Source: Acetivibrio saccincola (lineage in GTDB: Bacteria > Bacillota > Clostridia > Acetivibrionales > Acetivibrionaceae). Taken from it: a stretch of DNA of 64,000 nucleotides. The stretch is taken from the NCBI RefSeq assembly GCF_002844395.1, contig NZ_CP025197.1, positions 930,001 to 994,000 on the forward strand, read 5' to 3'. A program made the translations under genes and the position numbers. The notes under the pieces were generated by a model that worked only from the letters and a program-made list of their open reading frames with translations, was not told the origin of the DNA and searched no databases. Below are positions 18,428-29,068 of this stretch, piece after piece. Within the stretch, counting starts at the first letter, position 1. Each line of letters begins with the position of its first letter.

Positions 18428-18656
18428 CCCCTTTTAAAGCCGTAAGCTTTGATACACTGCTTAAAAACCATGAATCGGATTTAACATCAGAAAACTTTTC
18501 CACTGTATATTTTTGAAGCTCCTCCAACTTTTCATTTACCTTGTTTATATCCGGATCCTTTCCTACTATATCCTCAATACTCTTTGCATTTACTAACAAG
18601 CTTGACATAATCATAACAACCGCTACGGTCATCAATAAAAATTTTTTCATGTTCAT
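18428..18656 (-). pseudogene. Secreted SLH-domain protein, 5' stub cut by IS91
   Basis: The frame starts with a signal peptide (MNMKKFLLMTVAVVMIMSS, cleavage after VNA) and a linker. It then shows the beginning of an SLH motif (FSDVKSDSWFLSSVSKLTAL KG) before running into the right end of IS91 copy 1, where it stops. GGGAGGA precedes the start. The remainder of the gene is not in this window. It lies 229 bp beyond the 3' end of a second SLH-protein gene in the same direction. Confidence 0.75.
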
Positions 18657-18786
18657 TATCCAATCCTCCCATATTACTGTTTCAAAATTATTCTAATTCC
18701 ACTAATATAATATTACTAAAATGTACCTTATGTTTCAAGCTGCCATTTTAATAGCAAAAAGCCTGTCATCCGTGCAATATTAGTTA

Positions 18787-18832
18787 AAAAAGCTAAGTTC
18801 ATAATTCATATCTTATTATGAACTTAGCTTTT
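18787..18832. terminator. Intrinsic terminator of the CLCA-like gene
   Basis: An 18-bp stem (AAAAAGCTAAGTTCATAA with its complement) and a 10-nt loop end in a T-run when read on the minus strand. It lies 54 bp after the stop of the large surface-protein gene. Confidence 0.85.
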
Positions 18833-18885
18833 TGAAAATTATTTTAAAACCGCTAAATTGCTATACTCATCATACAATAATATAT

Positions 18886-21800
18886 TTATTCCGCATTAAC
18901 AATCTTCATCGTATGGTAAATCATTGTGAACATTTCTGCTCTTGTGACGATTCTTTCTGGCAAGAAATAGTTATTCTCATATCCTTTAATTATTCCTAAC
19001 TCATTAGCCTTTTTAACAAAGCCTTTTGCCCATAGGGCTATATCCTTATCATCTTCAAAATCGGTTTCTCCTTCTGAAATTCCCAAATTAAACGCATTCA
19101 TTATCATGGCACAGGCCTGATTCCTGGTCAGTTTGCTGTCAGCCCTGAAGCTCTTATCTTCAAATCCCTTTATAATTCCATTTTCTTGCGCCGCAGCCAC
19201 AGCCTCTCTAACCCATTCAGGAATTTCATCCGCATCAGAAAAATCTAATTTATCCGGATTTTGGGCTTTTAAATTTAAGCTGTTAACAAGTATCGTGACA
19301 GCTTCTGCTCTTGTTATTTCGGAATCAGGCTTTATAGAACCGTCCGGATACTTATTTATAATGCCTTTGCCAAGCAAATCTAATATATATGGTTCAGCCC
19401 AATGTCCTTCTGCATCGGTTCCACTTATTCCCGGAATATCTTCAATCGGTTTCTCCGTAATATCCGGCGTGGCAGTCGGTGTAGATGTAGGTGTAGATGT
19501 CTGGGTAGGCGTAGGAGACTGCGTAGGTGTTGAAGTAGGTTCAGGAGTATTTTTTGAGCCGGAAGAAGTACCACCGGATGGCTTTGAAGCCCTATAAACT
19601 GTTATCATGTATGTTTTTTTTGTTTCACCGTTTTCAGCTGTAACCACAACGGGAATCTTGTTTGTACCTGTATTCAAGTCAATACCTGCGGAGGGATATC
19701 CCGATAAAACAGGATTTCCATTGATAGTCAATTTAGAACGAATATCATATACTGAAGCAGTTACACTAATCTTATCGGTACTATATGGAACAGAAATCTT
19801 ATAGTCAGTTACATCAGGTGAAAAAGGCTTATCAAAAGAACCACAATCGGTTACAAGGTTCTTAAGATCTGCATTATTTGAAAGCTTTATTCTATTAATA
19901 TATATTTCCGCAACAGAAGGTACCCCTAGCACAGCATTAACCGGATTTTCCAAAGTTAATTTAAAATTCTTGGTTCTTGCTTCATTCTGTGAAGGTACTT
20001 TAAGTAATTTTATTTCAATTGTTTTTTCAGCCTCTCCGGCTTCAAAAGTCAGTGTTCCGCTGGGAGCAGCATAATCAACATCAGCAACTGCCGATCCGTC
20101 TTTTGTAGAATAATCTACACTCATAGTTCCACGCAGGTTACCACTCCTTCGAACAGTCACTAAAGCACTCTGATTCGATTCATCCAACGTATACACATCA
20201 TTGTCAAGCTGCACAATACTTACCTGGTTGGAAGTTCCACTGACAGTTATGGTGGGAAGAGTGAGACTCCTGGTGAAATTTTCATTTAAATAAACTACTT
20301 CCGGCACATTCACCATTCCGTTTTCGTCAGGCTCAATATCAACAAAAGCCTCACCTTCTATGGCCTTTAAATCATCATTATTAGCATGGATTGATATCTG
20401 ATATCCCCCATCACCTTTGAATTCCGAGAAAAAGGCTGTATATAAACCATCTCCCGGCATAAGGTCGCCCATCTGACCATTATCATAAAGAGTTACAATT
20501 GTTTCTGAGTTGTCAGGTGCTATTACTTTTGCATACACATTTGCATTTATCACGGGCTTTCCGTTTTTGCTTAATAATGCTGTTATCTTAACGGGAGTCG
20601 GATAAGTATATGTAATATCATCTGTACTACCTTGAAGAGACAGAGTTGTTCTACCTGAAAAATCAAAGGAAATCTCCGTATTGGCTTGAGAATTGTTTTT
20701 GATATTAACCTCCCAAGCACCTATCTGGGGATTATCTATTATATATATCTGATATGTATCTTCAATCATATAAGATGCACCATTTGTGCTGTCCGGAGAA
20801 TAAATAGTACCATCCGGAGCTTTTAATGTGAAAGAAACATTACCTGCATTTACCGAACTTATTGTAAATACTGCCTGTTTCATTGAGCTATCTACAAAAA
20901 CAACTTCGGTTGATTCTTCCATAGAACTAAATACTCTACGTATGAATTTTATTAGCCTGTCAAAGATACTTAACTTATTCTTTATTGTCTTGTAAATCAT
21001 GCTAATATCACCAGCAGAAGAAACAAAATAGTATTCTCCTCCTGTTTCTTTAGCAATACTAGTCAGTAAATTCGCATCAGCTCCACTTCCCACTCCGATA
21101 GTATATACAGGTATACCTTCGGATTGAAGCATGGAAATCTCTGTCGATGGTAGAGAAGCTTGCCCGTCTGATAAAAGTATAATAGCTCCTGCACCTTTTC
21201 TGTAGTCTTTAGATATCATGTCATTTAAGGCATTCCATAAGCCAGCTCCTATATTGGTTCCTCCACCCGAAGAAATATTATCGATTTTTGATTTTATGGC
21301 ACTCTTATCCGATATCGTAGCTACTCTTGTCAATGAATGATTCAATGTTGCACTGTTCTCAAAAGAAACAACACTAATGCCGTCTCCCAACTGTCCTTCT
21401 TGCGGAAGCTCTAAACAGTCTACAAACATTTTCGCTGCACCTTTGGCTAATTGAATTTTTGATCCTCTCATCGACCCTGATTTGTCGATAACTAAAGCTA
21501 TATCGTTCCATTTATTATTTTGCCTTACTTCAAACACCGGATCTTTCTTTTCAATTGGTTGAATATTTCCCCCAGGAGCAGTTAAATTAAATTTCTTATT
21601 TTCAACCATTACTTCCCAACAAGATTTGTTTCCATGAATTCTGTTATGATGACTGGGAGCCGATGAATTATGGCTGCTATCGCAAAAATCTACTATGCTG
21701 CTTTCATGCTGTATCCACATAATACTTGCTTTAGCACCATTAGAATTATAACTCGGTCTATAATTCTCTCCTTGTACAACTTCTGTAATTGTATTGCCGT

Positions 21801-22458
21801 TAGAATCTCTCATTAACATACTGGCCTGCGATTCACAAGTGTTCCACGTAATACTCCCATCAGCATTAAGTGTGCCGAACACCTGATAACTTCTTCCATT
21901 TTTGGTTTCATAATCACAATACTCATCTCCCAGGCCGTAACCATAGTGTCCAAACTCATGTACAATCGTTTTCCCTAATGAATGAGTTCCATTAGTATCA
22001 AATGCCTTGTCAATTCCAATATACATGTGCGATTCTTTTGAACCCATAAATCCCGCAAGATTAGCAGACGCTCCTCTTCCGGGTCTTATATAAACATCAG
22101 AATCTTCAGGGTTAAAATTGTCCATTGGAAGTGCACCTTGAATTTCAGGCCATCCGCCTTCTCTTGCTGCCGGAACATAAATTGTTATTTTGCCAAATCT
22201 GTTCTGTCCCTATGTAGCTTCATACAAGTAATTTGAAGCTTCAATAAAACTTTCCTTTACCTTTTCAACTATGTCACTTGGATCCTGACCGTACTTGTCG
22301 GTTGAATCTGTGTCATCCAGTATCATTACTCTTAAGTCTATTACACCTCCGGTAATACTGCCACTTGTACCTGTGGAAGCAAGAACCGTAGTACAGGTTG
22401 TAATAAGGATAGTAAAAACTAATAAGAATGATACAACTTTTTTAATACTGTGATTCAT
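18886..22458 (-). pseudogene. CLCA-like metalloprotease/VWA surface protein with SLH anchor, split by one amber codon
   Basis: The 1190-codon frame encodes a signal peptide (residues 1-28), a CLCA-type metalloprotease domain with HEFGHYGYGLGDEY (zinc motif at 167-171), and a VWA domain with the MIDAS DKSGS (325-329). Calx-beta and cadherin-like beta domains follow, then a Thr/Pro linker and three C-terminal SLH repeats for S-layer attachment. Codon 83 (22210-22212) is TAG in NYLYEAT-stop-GQNRFGKITIYVP. The frame continues unbroken on both sides, and relatives have Glu there, so a GAG-to-TAG change is the simplest explanation. Reinitiation at 22125 would lack a signal peptide. GGGGAG precedes the start. 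Confidence 0.85.
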
Positions 22459-22825
22459 TTTTATCTCCCCTTTTAATATCTTTTAATATTATATTAAAAC
22501 ATAATTAAATTTTGATCAAAATCTTTATTTCACTGGCTTTCACCAGTTATTTTGTATCTCACTGAAAAATAAAAATTTTAATACCATCAAATTACTCAAA
22601 CTACACTTTAGAAATAAGTATTTAATTGTAGTTGTATATATGTGGAAAAACATCATGTATATTATACCATAAAATTATAATATATACAATAGATTTTTTG
22701 GTAAAATTTTAGCAATTCTTTGGAAATAAGAAATAATCATTATTCAGAAATAAAGAAGTCGCTCAAATAAGTTTTTACTATTTCAACACTATTGCAACTC
22801 TTCAGTTATAATATGTAAATAAAAA
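22459..22825. other. AT-rich intergenic region
   Basis: This separates two genes that diverge from it: the CLCA-like gene (minus) and the lipoprotein gene (plus). Apart from the promoter at 22826-22854 I see no gene or ordered repeat. Confidence 0.6.
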
Positions 22826-22854
22826 TTGCATTTCACTTATAAGTAGTATATAAT
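22826..22854 (+). promoter_or_regulatory. Strong sigma-A promoter of the repeat lipoprotein gene
   Basis: TTGCAT (22826-22831) and TATAAT (22849-22854) are spaced by exactly 17 bp. The coding start is about 45 nt downstream of the expected transcription start, preceded by AAAGGAGG. Confidence 0.75.
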
Positions 22855-22906
22855 ATTAATGTAATTAAGATATTGCTAATCAGCAATAATAAAGGAGGAT
22901 AAGTTC

Positions 22907-23464
22907 ATGAAGTTCTCTATATTTCCAATTCTATTAATAGTTGTATTGTTGATTGTATCATGCAAGTATAAAGCTGACTTAGATTCCTCTGACAATGTAG
23001 ATATTACTAAAGAATTCTCTGACGATGACGTTATTAATAAATCCGAAAATTTCTGGGATACCGACGAAAAGACTATACCGTCTCCCACCCCTACTATTGA
23101 TATTACCAAAGAATTCTCTGACGATGACGTTGTTAATAAATCCGAAAATTTCTGGGATACCGACGAAAAGAGCATTCCGTCTCCCACCCCTACTATTGAT
23201 ATTACCAAAGAATTCTCTGACGATGACGTTATTAATAAATCCGAAAATTTCCGGGATACCGATGAAAAGAGCATTCCGTCTCCCACCCCTACTATTGATA
23301 TTACCAAAGAATTCTCTAACGATGACGTTATTAATAAATCCGAAAATTTCTGGGATACCGACGAAAAGACTATACCGTCTCCCACCCCTACTATTGATAT
23401 TACCAAAGAATTCTCTAATGATGACGTTATTAATATGTCAGAGAATTTCTGGGATACCAATTAA
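22907..23464 (+). CDS. Lipoprotein built of 33-residue tandem repeats
   Basis: The 185-aa protein has a lipoprotein signal (hydrophobic core, lipobox IVSC with C19) and a short spacer. It then has 4.7 copies of a 33-residue acidic unit running from DITKEFSDDDVINKSENFW to PSPTPTI. The acidic half may be a binding module; the Pro/Thr part looks like a cell-wall spacer. It is a membrane-anchored, surface-exposed protein of unknown function. The strong promoter and ribosome site suggest real expression. The last unit ends at DTN plus stop. No homologue is recognised. Confidence 0.8.
   Translation: MKFSIFPILLIVVLLIVSCKYKADLDSSDNVDITKEFSDDDVINKSENFWDTDEKTIPSPTPTIDITKEFSDDDVVNKSENFWDTDEKSIPSPTPTIDITKEFSDDDVINKSENFRDTDEKSIPSPTPTIDITKEFSNDDVINKSENFWDTDEKTIPSPTPTIDITKEFSNDDVINMSENFWDTN
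23000..23464. repeat. 99-bp in-frame tandem repeat (4.7 units)
   Basis: Units start at 23000, 23099, 23198, 23297 and 23396. They differ by only a few bases (for example GACGAT or AACGAT after TTCTCT), so the array is young. Because 99 is a multiple of three, gain or loss of units keeps the frame. Confidence 0.95.
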
Positions 23465-23699
23465 GGAGTTACTAGCAGAGACATTACCAATCCCCATACA
23501 GTAGTGCGAAAGAGCAAAGCCACCTTTACTCAAAGCGAAAATAATAATCAAAAAAACATTTTATTGCTTTTTGTCAACCAATTGTGTTTATTTCAACAAA
23601 TTCTTCAGGTCTACCGACTTTACATCGGCAGCCTTTTTATTTTCAGCCTGTATTTCTAAAAATATCTCTTTTCTATAAATAGAAACACTTTTAGGAGCA
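23465..23699. other. Non-coding region between lipoprotein gene and broken IS
   Basis: A small GC-richer hairpin (CCGA with TCGG near 23620, followed by CTTTTT) could terminate the lipoprotein transcript. The end of the outer insertion sequence must lie here, but I could not find a convincing terminal repeat. Confidence 0.35.
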
Positions 23700-24646
23700 T
23701 TACTTATGCTCATGTATTTTATCTGCAAGGATTACAGTTATCAACTGTGTAATGCCTGCGATGTATAAGTCCGCCTTGATTGTTTGATTATCTCTTGTTT
23801 TAAGCTTGCCACAGGCCATGGGCTCTTTTAAATACTGGATATTTTTTTCGACTACAACTCTGATTTTGTAATCCGAAATCCATTCTTCAGAGCCACGTAT
23901 TGCACCTGGATACATGCGTTGGTCTTGAGCAGGAGATGTGTAAGTTATTCTTCCACAAGGCTTTCCGTTACAGGGGTTTTCACAGGATGTAATCCATTTG
24001 CCATTAATTCTTTTTACAAGGGGACACCGCCATTTAAATCTATCACTACGTCCTGCTTCCCGGGTCCATCCAAAGGGTTTCATAGTTACTGATGGATCTT
24101 TAAAGCAAAGTGGCCATCCGTTTACATCGTACTTAATTTCAGGGATGTCAGGATTGGAGTTTCTTGAGTTTAGAGGGATTAGAGCTCTTTTGAATTTAAA
24201 ATCACCTAGAAGCAAGGGATAAGTGGCATAGGTATCAAAAATAGAGTCCCCTAGAAAGGTATGAGGCTTAAAATCCGGGTGAAGATTGAAGAAGTCTGTA
24301 AGTACTGGTTTAAGGGATTTTGAATCACTAATAGATTTATCTTCATCAGGAGAATCTGATTTTTTATCAATCTGCATTTCAGGGTGTTTTTGCTTGAAAT
24401 CATTATCTAAAAAGGTTATATTTCTTGGAATACCAAGGCCATTAGTGATAATGCCAAACTTGTAAACATAACAGAAATAGCCGTTTATGTAAAGCTGCTT
24501 AATTTCTTCATTGGCAGATGCACAAGAAGGCATAAGGCCATAAGCCATTTTGTAGACATCAACGTCTGGATTGTTTTTATAGAAAGCCTTAAGCTTTTTT
24601 ATAATAGAATTAATGAACTTGGGATTATTCTCGGTTACAAAAGCTT
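23700..24646 (-). pseudogene. DDE transposase, 3' part (split by an inner IS)
   Basis: This is the C-terminal two-thirds of a DDE transposase: FVTENNPKFINSIIKKLKAF, then KMAYGLMPSCASANEEIKQ and the late DDE region (GDSIFDTYATYPLLL). The N-terminal part is at 26906-27368. The first usable ATG in this half is at 24548, but the reading frame runs unbroken to the AAGCTT junction at 24641-24646. Confidence 0.85.
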
Positions 24647-26905
24647 AAGTTAATTTAAGAACTTGCAAACAATGATATATGTATATTTTATTGGACATAG
24701 AAAATTAAATCAACCCAAAAGTTCATACATGCTTGCACCTTATGGAAAAAAATAAAGGTTGACACTTATCATGCCAACCCCTATTCTAAAAAGCAAACTC
24801 AGAACATGGGGGATATGATAATGTATTTGAATAAAAAAGTAAAGAGGTTTTGGCTTAGTAATATAAGGAAAGAAGTTAGGCAAGCTATTGAAAAACTTTC
24901 AACCCAGCTAAAAGTTGAATTTCCTAAAGAACCCGAAAGACTACTCTCAAGTTATGTGTACAGAGAATTTAAGATTCATATTGATAAAGACGGAAGTATT
25001 AAAGGTGGTTTATTACGTCTATTGTTTAGTTTGATAGATTTTACATTTGTGAGAAGTCTGATAGCTGATTGTTATAGTGTTGAAGGTGGAAATTGTTATG
25101 ACCCAGTTTCACTAATACTCTTAGAAGTAATAAAAATATGGGAAAGGTATCAATACTACCCAGATTTCTTGAAGGACTTAGAGGATAAGGAAAAAGGTGC
25201 TCAATACAGATATTATACAGGCATTGATGCTGAAAATGTTCCAACTGATGCCACTCTTCACAACTTTAGAGACAGGTTGGGAGAAGAAAAATTCAAGGAT
25301 ATAATGAATTTTTTAGTACAGATATTTACAATGGTAGAAATCATATCAGGTAAAATACTCTGCACTGACGGAACTCTGTTAAAAGCATTTGCAAGATACA
25401 GAGGGTGTAATTATATGGAAGACTGCTGTAAATGTATTTCTTGTCCTGAAAGTATAGTTGATGACGTAAATACAAGCATAAACGGAGCAGTTAAAGAGAT
25501 AGAAGAAAAGGATAAAAAATCAGCTGTAGCAGTAATGAAAATGCAGTGTCCAAGAACTGAAATAATACAAAAAATAATTGAAATGGTTAAGAAAAAAGAC
25601 AAGGATGCATTAATAGAAAATATAGGGACTTTTTCAATAATAAAGCTCCGTGTTATTAAAGGAACTATATCTGAATTTAAAGCACACAGTAAATATCTTC
25701 GCAGTATATTTGGAGAAAGTTTCAAATCACCTGATGGATATAGTCTTGAAGTAATATCCTGTGCTATTAGACTTGATCAAAATGAAAAATTGATATTTGA
25801 ATGTCCCAAATCATGTAAAGATGTATCTGCAAGAATAGGATATAGGCGTAGTAAAGATAATCCAAGCAAGACAGAAAAAGTATTTGGATATAAGGCGGTA
25901 ATAATTACAAGTATAGAAGCTGAATTTAATCTTGAAATACCAGTTGCAGTAATAACAGGTTCGGGAAATATCAGTGAGGCACAAACATTTGTTAACCTGC
26001 ATCAAGAGCTTAAAAGGCATGTAAGCTTTAAAACAGAGTATCAAGTGTTAGACAGTGGCTATGATTACGAGTATGTATATTCATATATACGCAATGGCAA
26101 TGGAAAACCTATAATAGACTACAACAAAAGACGTGAAAAGCTTGATGAGAAAAGCATGAAAAAAAGAGGATATAACCAAAATGGTTATCCATATGCTCCC
26201 TGCGGCAGAGTATGTACACCTAATGGATTTGATTCTTCTAGAAATGCATTAAAGAACACATGTAATAAGCAGTGTTTGAAAAGTAAGGATTTAGACAAAC
26301 TTTGTAAATGTAGTTATAGAAAAAACAAGTGTGGGTATACAAAATGGATGACAATAAAGGAACTGCCTCGATTAATACTTGAAATTCCAAGGGGCACAAA
26401 GAAGTATAAAAAGATAAAGGCATTGAGGACATCATCTGAGAGAACTAATGGTTATGGTAAAGAATGGACAGGTATGTCCAATTTAAGGCTTCGAACTTTA
26501 GAAGCGTATGCTGCAAGAGTTGCATTGTGCTGTATTGTTATAATGTTGAAAAAAATTATGGGTTTAATTTTACAAGCAACTATTGAACATAGGAATCCTT
26601 CTTTAGCAAAAAAGCTTTATAACAAAAAAGCAACCTCTAAACTCAAAGATTCTGCTTGAGATTATATACATTGAAAGGAGTGAAGTGAAGTTTTTGCCAA
26701 AAACTGATTTGCAAAATTTAATCTCTACATTAGCACCATATTTTAGAATGAAACTTCCGAACTGTAGAGGTCTAGTAGTAGTTATTTGGTTTTAGAATTG
26801 GATTATTTATACTCAATACCCATGGACAAAAATACTAATAATGTTTTGCCCATAAGTATTGATTTGTAATTACTGGAATAAAGAACTTAGTTCTTAAATT
26901 AACTT
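24647..26905 (+). mobile_element. Insertion sequence nested in another transposase gene
   Basis: The 2259-bp element has perfect 17-bp inverted ends, AAGTTAATTTAAGAACT, and is bounded by AAGCTT on both sides (24641-24646 and 26906-26911). The duplication is 4 bp (AGCT) or 6 bp, ambiguous because the site is palindromic. Joining the flanks through one copy gives the uninterrupted codons GIEA-FVTEN of the outer transposase. Confidence 0.9.
24821..26659 (+). CDS. DDE transposase of the nested IS (IS4/IS1182-like)
   Basis: I choose the ATG at 24821 (MYLNKKVKRFW) because GGGGGAT lies 7 nt upstream; an in-frame ATG at 24806 has no ribosome site. The 612-aa product has an N-terminal TATLHNFRDRLG-type motif (PTDATLHNFRDRLG), the first catalytic Asp in CTDGTLLKAF, a cysteine-rich insertion (CCKCISCPE), the second region in YQVLDSGYDYEYVY, and a Cys-rich C-terminal part (CNKQCLKSKDLDKLCKC) before the last helix. 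It appears intact. The exact IS family is uncertain. Confidence 0.8.
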   Translation: MYLNKKVKRFWLSNIRKEVRQAIEKLSTQLKVEFPKEPERLLSSYVYREFKIHIDKDGSIKGGLLRLLFSLIDFTFVRSLIADCYSVEGGNCYDPVSLILLEVIKIWERYQYYPDFLKDLEDKEKGAQYRYYTGIDAENVPTDATLHNFRDRLGEEKFKDIMNFLVQIFTMVEIISGKILCTDGTLLKAFARYRGCNYMEDCCKCISCPESIVDDVNTSINGAVKEIEEKDKKSAVAVMKMQCPRTEIIQKIIEMVKKKDKDALIENIGTFSIIKLRVIKGTISEFKAHSKYLRSIFGESFKSPDGYSLEVISCAIRLDQNEKLIFECPKSCKDVSARIGYRRSKDNPSKTEKVFGYKAVIITSIEAEFNLEIPVAVITGSGNISEAQTFVNLHQELKRHVSFKTEYQVLDSGYDYEYVYSYIRNGNGKPIIDYNKRREKLDEKSMKKRGYNQNGYPYAPCGRVCTPNGFDSSRNALKNTCNKQCLKSKDLDKLCKCSYRKNKCGYTKWMTIKELPRLILEIPRGTKKYKKIKALRTSSERTNGYGKEWTGMSNLRLRTLEAYAARVALCCIVIMLKKIMGLILQATIEHRNPSLAKKLYNKKATSKLKDSA

Positions 26906-27368
26906 AAGCTTCGATACCGGAAGTATCATAAGCGATAGTTGATGCAAGAGTAGGGTCTATTTTCTGACAAATAGGCTCAGTAATATCTACAAGATGATTA
27001 AAGAAATTTTCGAGATGTGAAACAAAATCTTGTTTAAAACGAGTGAACTGAGAATTGTCAGGAACTTTGGAAAGGCCACAAAATTCACGGGCTTCTTTGC
27101 ACAGAGTAAGAAAAATTATTAAAAGTGAGACTGTAGGAATCCCGAGTAGTTTCTGTAATATTAAGGCTGAAAGCATAGAAGCGATAGAGTAATCTCTATT
27201 TCGTCCTAAATGTTTGTGGTAAGCCCAGTAGAATTCCTGAGGAATTAAAGAAGATAAATCAAGATGCTCAGTGAGTAACTCAAGAAATTTGGGTTTATCA
27301 TTTTGATAGATATCTTTACATTCTTCAAAAGTGTCAGAAAGTGAAATTTGATTAAAAAGTTTTACCAT
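26906..27368 (-). pseudogene. DDE transposase, 5' part (split by inner IS)
   Basis: This half encodes MVKLFNQISLSDTFEECKD, then the N-terminal helical domain with DNSQFTRFKQDF, and ends at the first catalytic region AYDTSGIEA, where the inner element begins. AGGAGG lies just upstream of the ATG. It continues at 24646 after removal of the inner element. Confidence 0.85.
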
Positions 27369-27611
27369 TTGTTTTCCTCCTTTTTTTGTGGAAAAATTGG
27401 ATTTGTCAACTATATTTTACACTATTTAGAGGGGGAAAACAATAAAAATATACTGCTAAAACCCTTTGGTTTCAAGGGTTACAGCATTTTATAAACAACT
27501 ATATTATAAGTATATTAACGGGGGGATTCAGGGATTCGGATGGCCTTAGGTTAACCTAGAAGAAATAGGAGCGTTAGGAGTTTTAGAGAAAAATACAAAA
27601 AAAAGAGGTGG
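27369..27611. other. Leader region between broken IS and captured integrase
   Basis: It contains a hairpin (AACCCTT with AAGGGTT, 27461-27481) that may mark the end of the outer IS. A purine-rich leader with AAGAGGTGG directly upstream of the integrase start follows. This natural-looking ribosome site is missing in the equivalent place of IS91 copy 4. Confidence 0.4.
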
Positions 27612-27616
27612 AATAA

Positions 27617-28010
27617 ATGAGGAGGTCAAAAGGTGAAGGATCATTGACCTATATTAAAAGACTTAAAAAATATCAAGTACGGTATGACGTAAGTATAGAT
27701 GAGAACGGAAAAAGGATACAGAAGGCTTCATATTTTTCTAAGAAAAAAGATGCAATTGCCTTTATGCAAGATGAGTTAAGTGCTCTAAATAGGGGCAAAT
27801 ATGTATCCCTGTCAAACGAATCGCTATACTCCTACTGCAAAAAATGGTATGAACTATACAAAGAACCAACGCTAACAAAAATAAATACAAAGGAAAAATA
27901 TAAATACACGCTTAATAGAATTAAAGGGCTATCGGTAGGTTCGGTTCGTTTAATGGATCTATCAAGCGAGATATTGCAAAGAGCATATAACAAAATGAAA
28001 GCTGATATAT
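27617..28010 (+). pseudogene. Tyrosine recombinase, N-terminal fragment
   Basis: This encodes the arm-binding and SAM-like core-binding domains of a phage- or ICE-type integrase (RRSKGEGSLTYIKRLKKYQV, then YSYCKKWYELYK). It is fused near 28010 to antisense transglutaminase sequence. The catalytic domain (R-HxxR-Y) is absent, so it is inactive. AGAGGTGG precedes the ATG. Confidence 0.8.
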
Positions 28011-28012
28011 TC

Positions 28013-29068
28013 TCTCTCAATTCTTTTGGCACAACACTTGTCTTCTCATATACAGCATCAACCTTATATGGAAGTGAGAGAGGCAGCATATCAAGGTCTT
28101 GAGGAATAATCCTTTTCCCTCCAATTAATTCCTCACTCTTTATTTTTTCCAAACCCTTTTGATTAATAAATTCTTCAATTTTAGCATCTACATTCTCTAT
28201 CTTTTCTGAAACGCTCTGGACATTTACTCTTGAAACTGAAAGCAATTTATCTGATACAATGATGCCATCCTTAAAACCCTCTATTGAAGCTTCTGTATCA
28301 ATGTCTATAATGCTGCTCAAGTCAAGGCCTTCAATTTTTTCATGCTGTTTGAAGCTCGGATCTAAAGGAACCCATATTTTTTGGCCCTTCATAGGTCCTG
28401 CACCCCTGTAGTACTGATAAGGCACATAAGCTTCAACCCATACGTGTTCTGTTCTGACGTGAGATATCTTTCCGCCACTGACGACAGAAACTGTTGGTAT
28501 TCCAAGAGATGCCAGAATTCTCACTGCATCCTGTGGTGTTTCCCCTCCAGTTCATCCCATCACCTTCTCTACAGGTATCTCAATTGTTCCTCTCACATAT
28601 CGAGCAGGAATTCCTTTATATCGAAGAAGGGAAATAAGAAGCGATGCCTGGTCAATATCATTCCCTGCCATTTGGTCAAGGGTTCCCACTGCACCTTTTC
28701 TCGACCCGTAATATGCCTCGAAATTTATATTATTCCGGACATATTCATAAATCTCTATAACAGAATTTAAACTCTCAGCCAACTCTTTTATTTCTTCTGT
28801 AAATTGAGCTTCTGAAGTCTCTTTCAAATCTTCTTCTGTCGGTATATTTGAAAAAACTGAAGCCTTCTTTTCCGTCGAACTCATCTTATTTATACCGGTT
28901 ATTTGTGTATCTTTTGACAATATAGAAGGTTCAACTTGTACATTTTTATGCGGTAGACTGCTACCTAAAGTCTGATTTGCCTGAACAGGCTTTATAAGCT
29001 TACCCAACTCTACAATTTTCTTTATTACTATTTTATGATAAAAAGATTTACATAATACAATATTTGTG
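28013..29068 (-). pseudogene. Transglutaminase-like gene fragment carried by IS91 copy 2
   Basis: Read on the minus strand from the palindrome, the frame gives an N-terminal region (QFTEEIKELAESLN), the transglutaminase-like core start (YEYVRNNINFEAYYGSRKG, then NDIDQASLLISLLRYKGIPA), and further HVWVEAYVPYQYYRG and IWVPLDPSF with the catalytic His/Asp context. A TGA replaces the expected Trp after VEKVMG (28552-28554). The gene is also cut at both ends, so it is a dead passenger. Family members are secreted or periplasmic enzymes of unclear substrate. Confidence 0.75.

Noticed and set aside
22210-22212. Programmed pyrrolysine insertion at the amber codon
   Set aside because: No PYLIS-like context or pyl genes are visible in the window, and relatives have Glu at the position. 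Kept only as a remote alternative.
22876-23460. Long minus-strand open frame opposite the repeat lipoprotein
   Set aside because: It exists only because the 99-bp repeat is free of stops on both strands. It has no ribosome site, while the plus frame has promoter, ribosome site and lipobox.
23000-23464. Possible CRISPR-like array
   Set aside because: Repeats are contiguous 99-bp coding units without spacers, and no cas genes are present.
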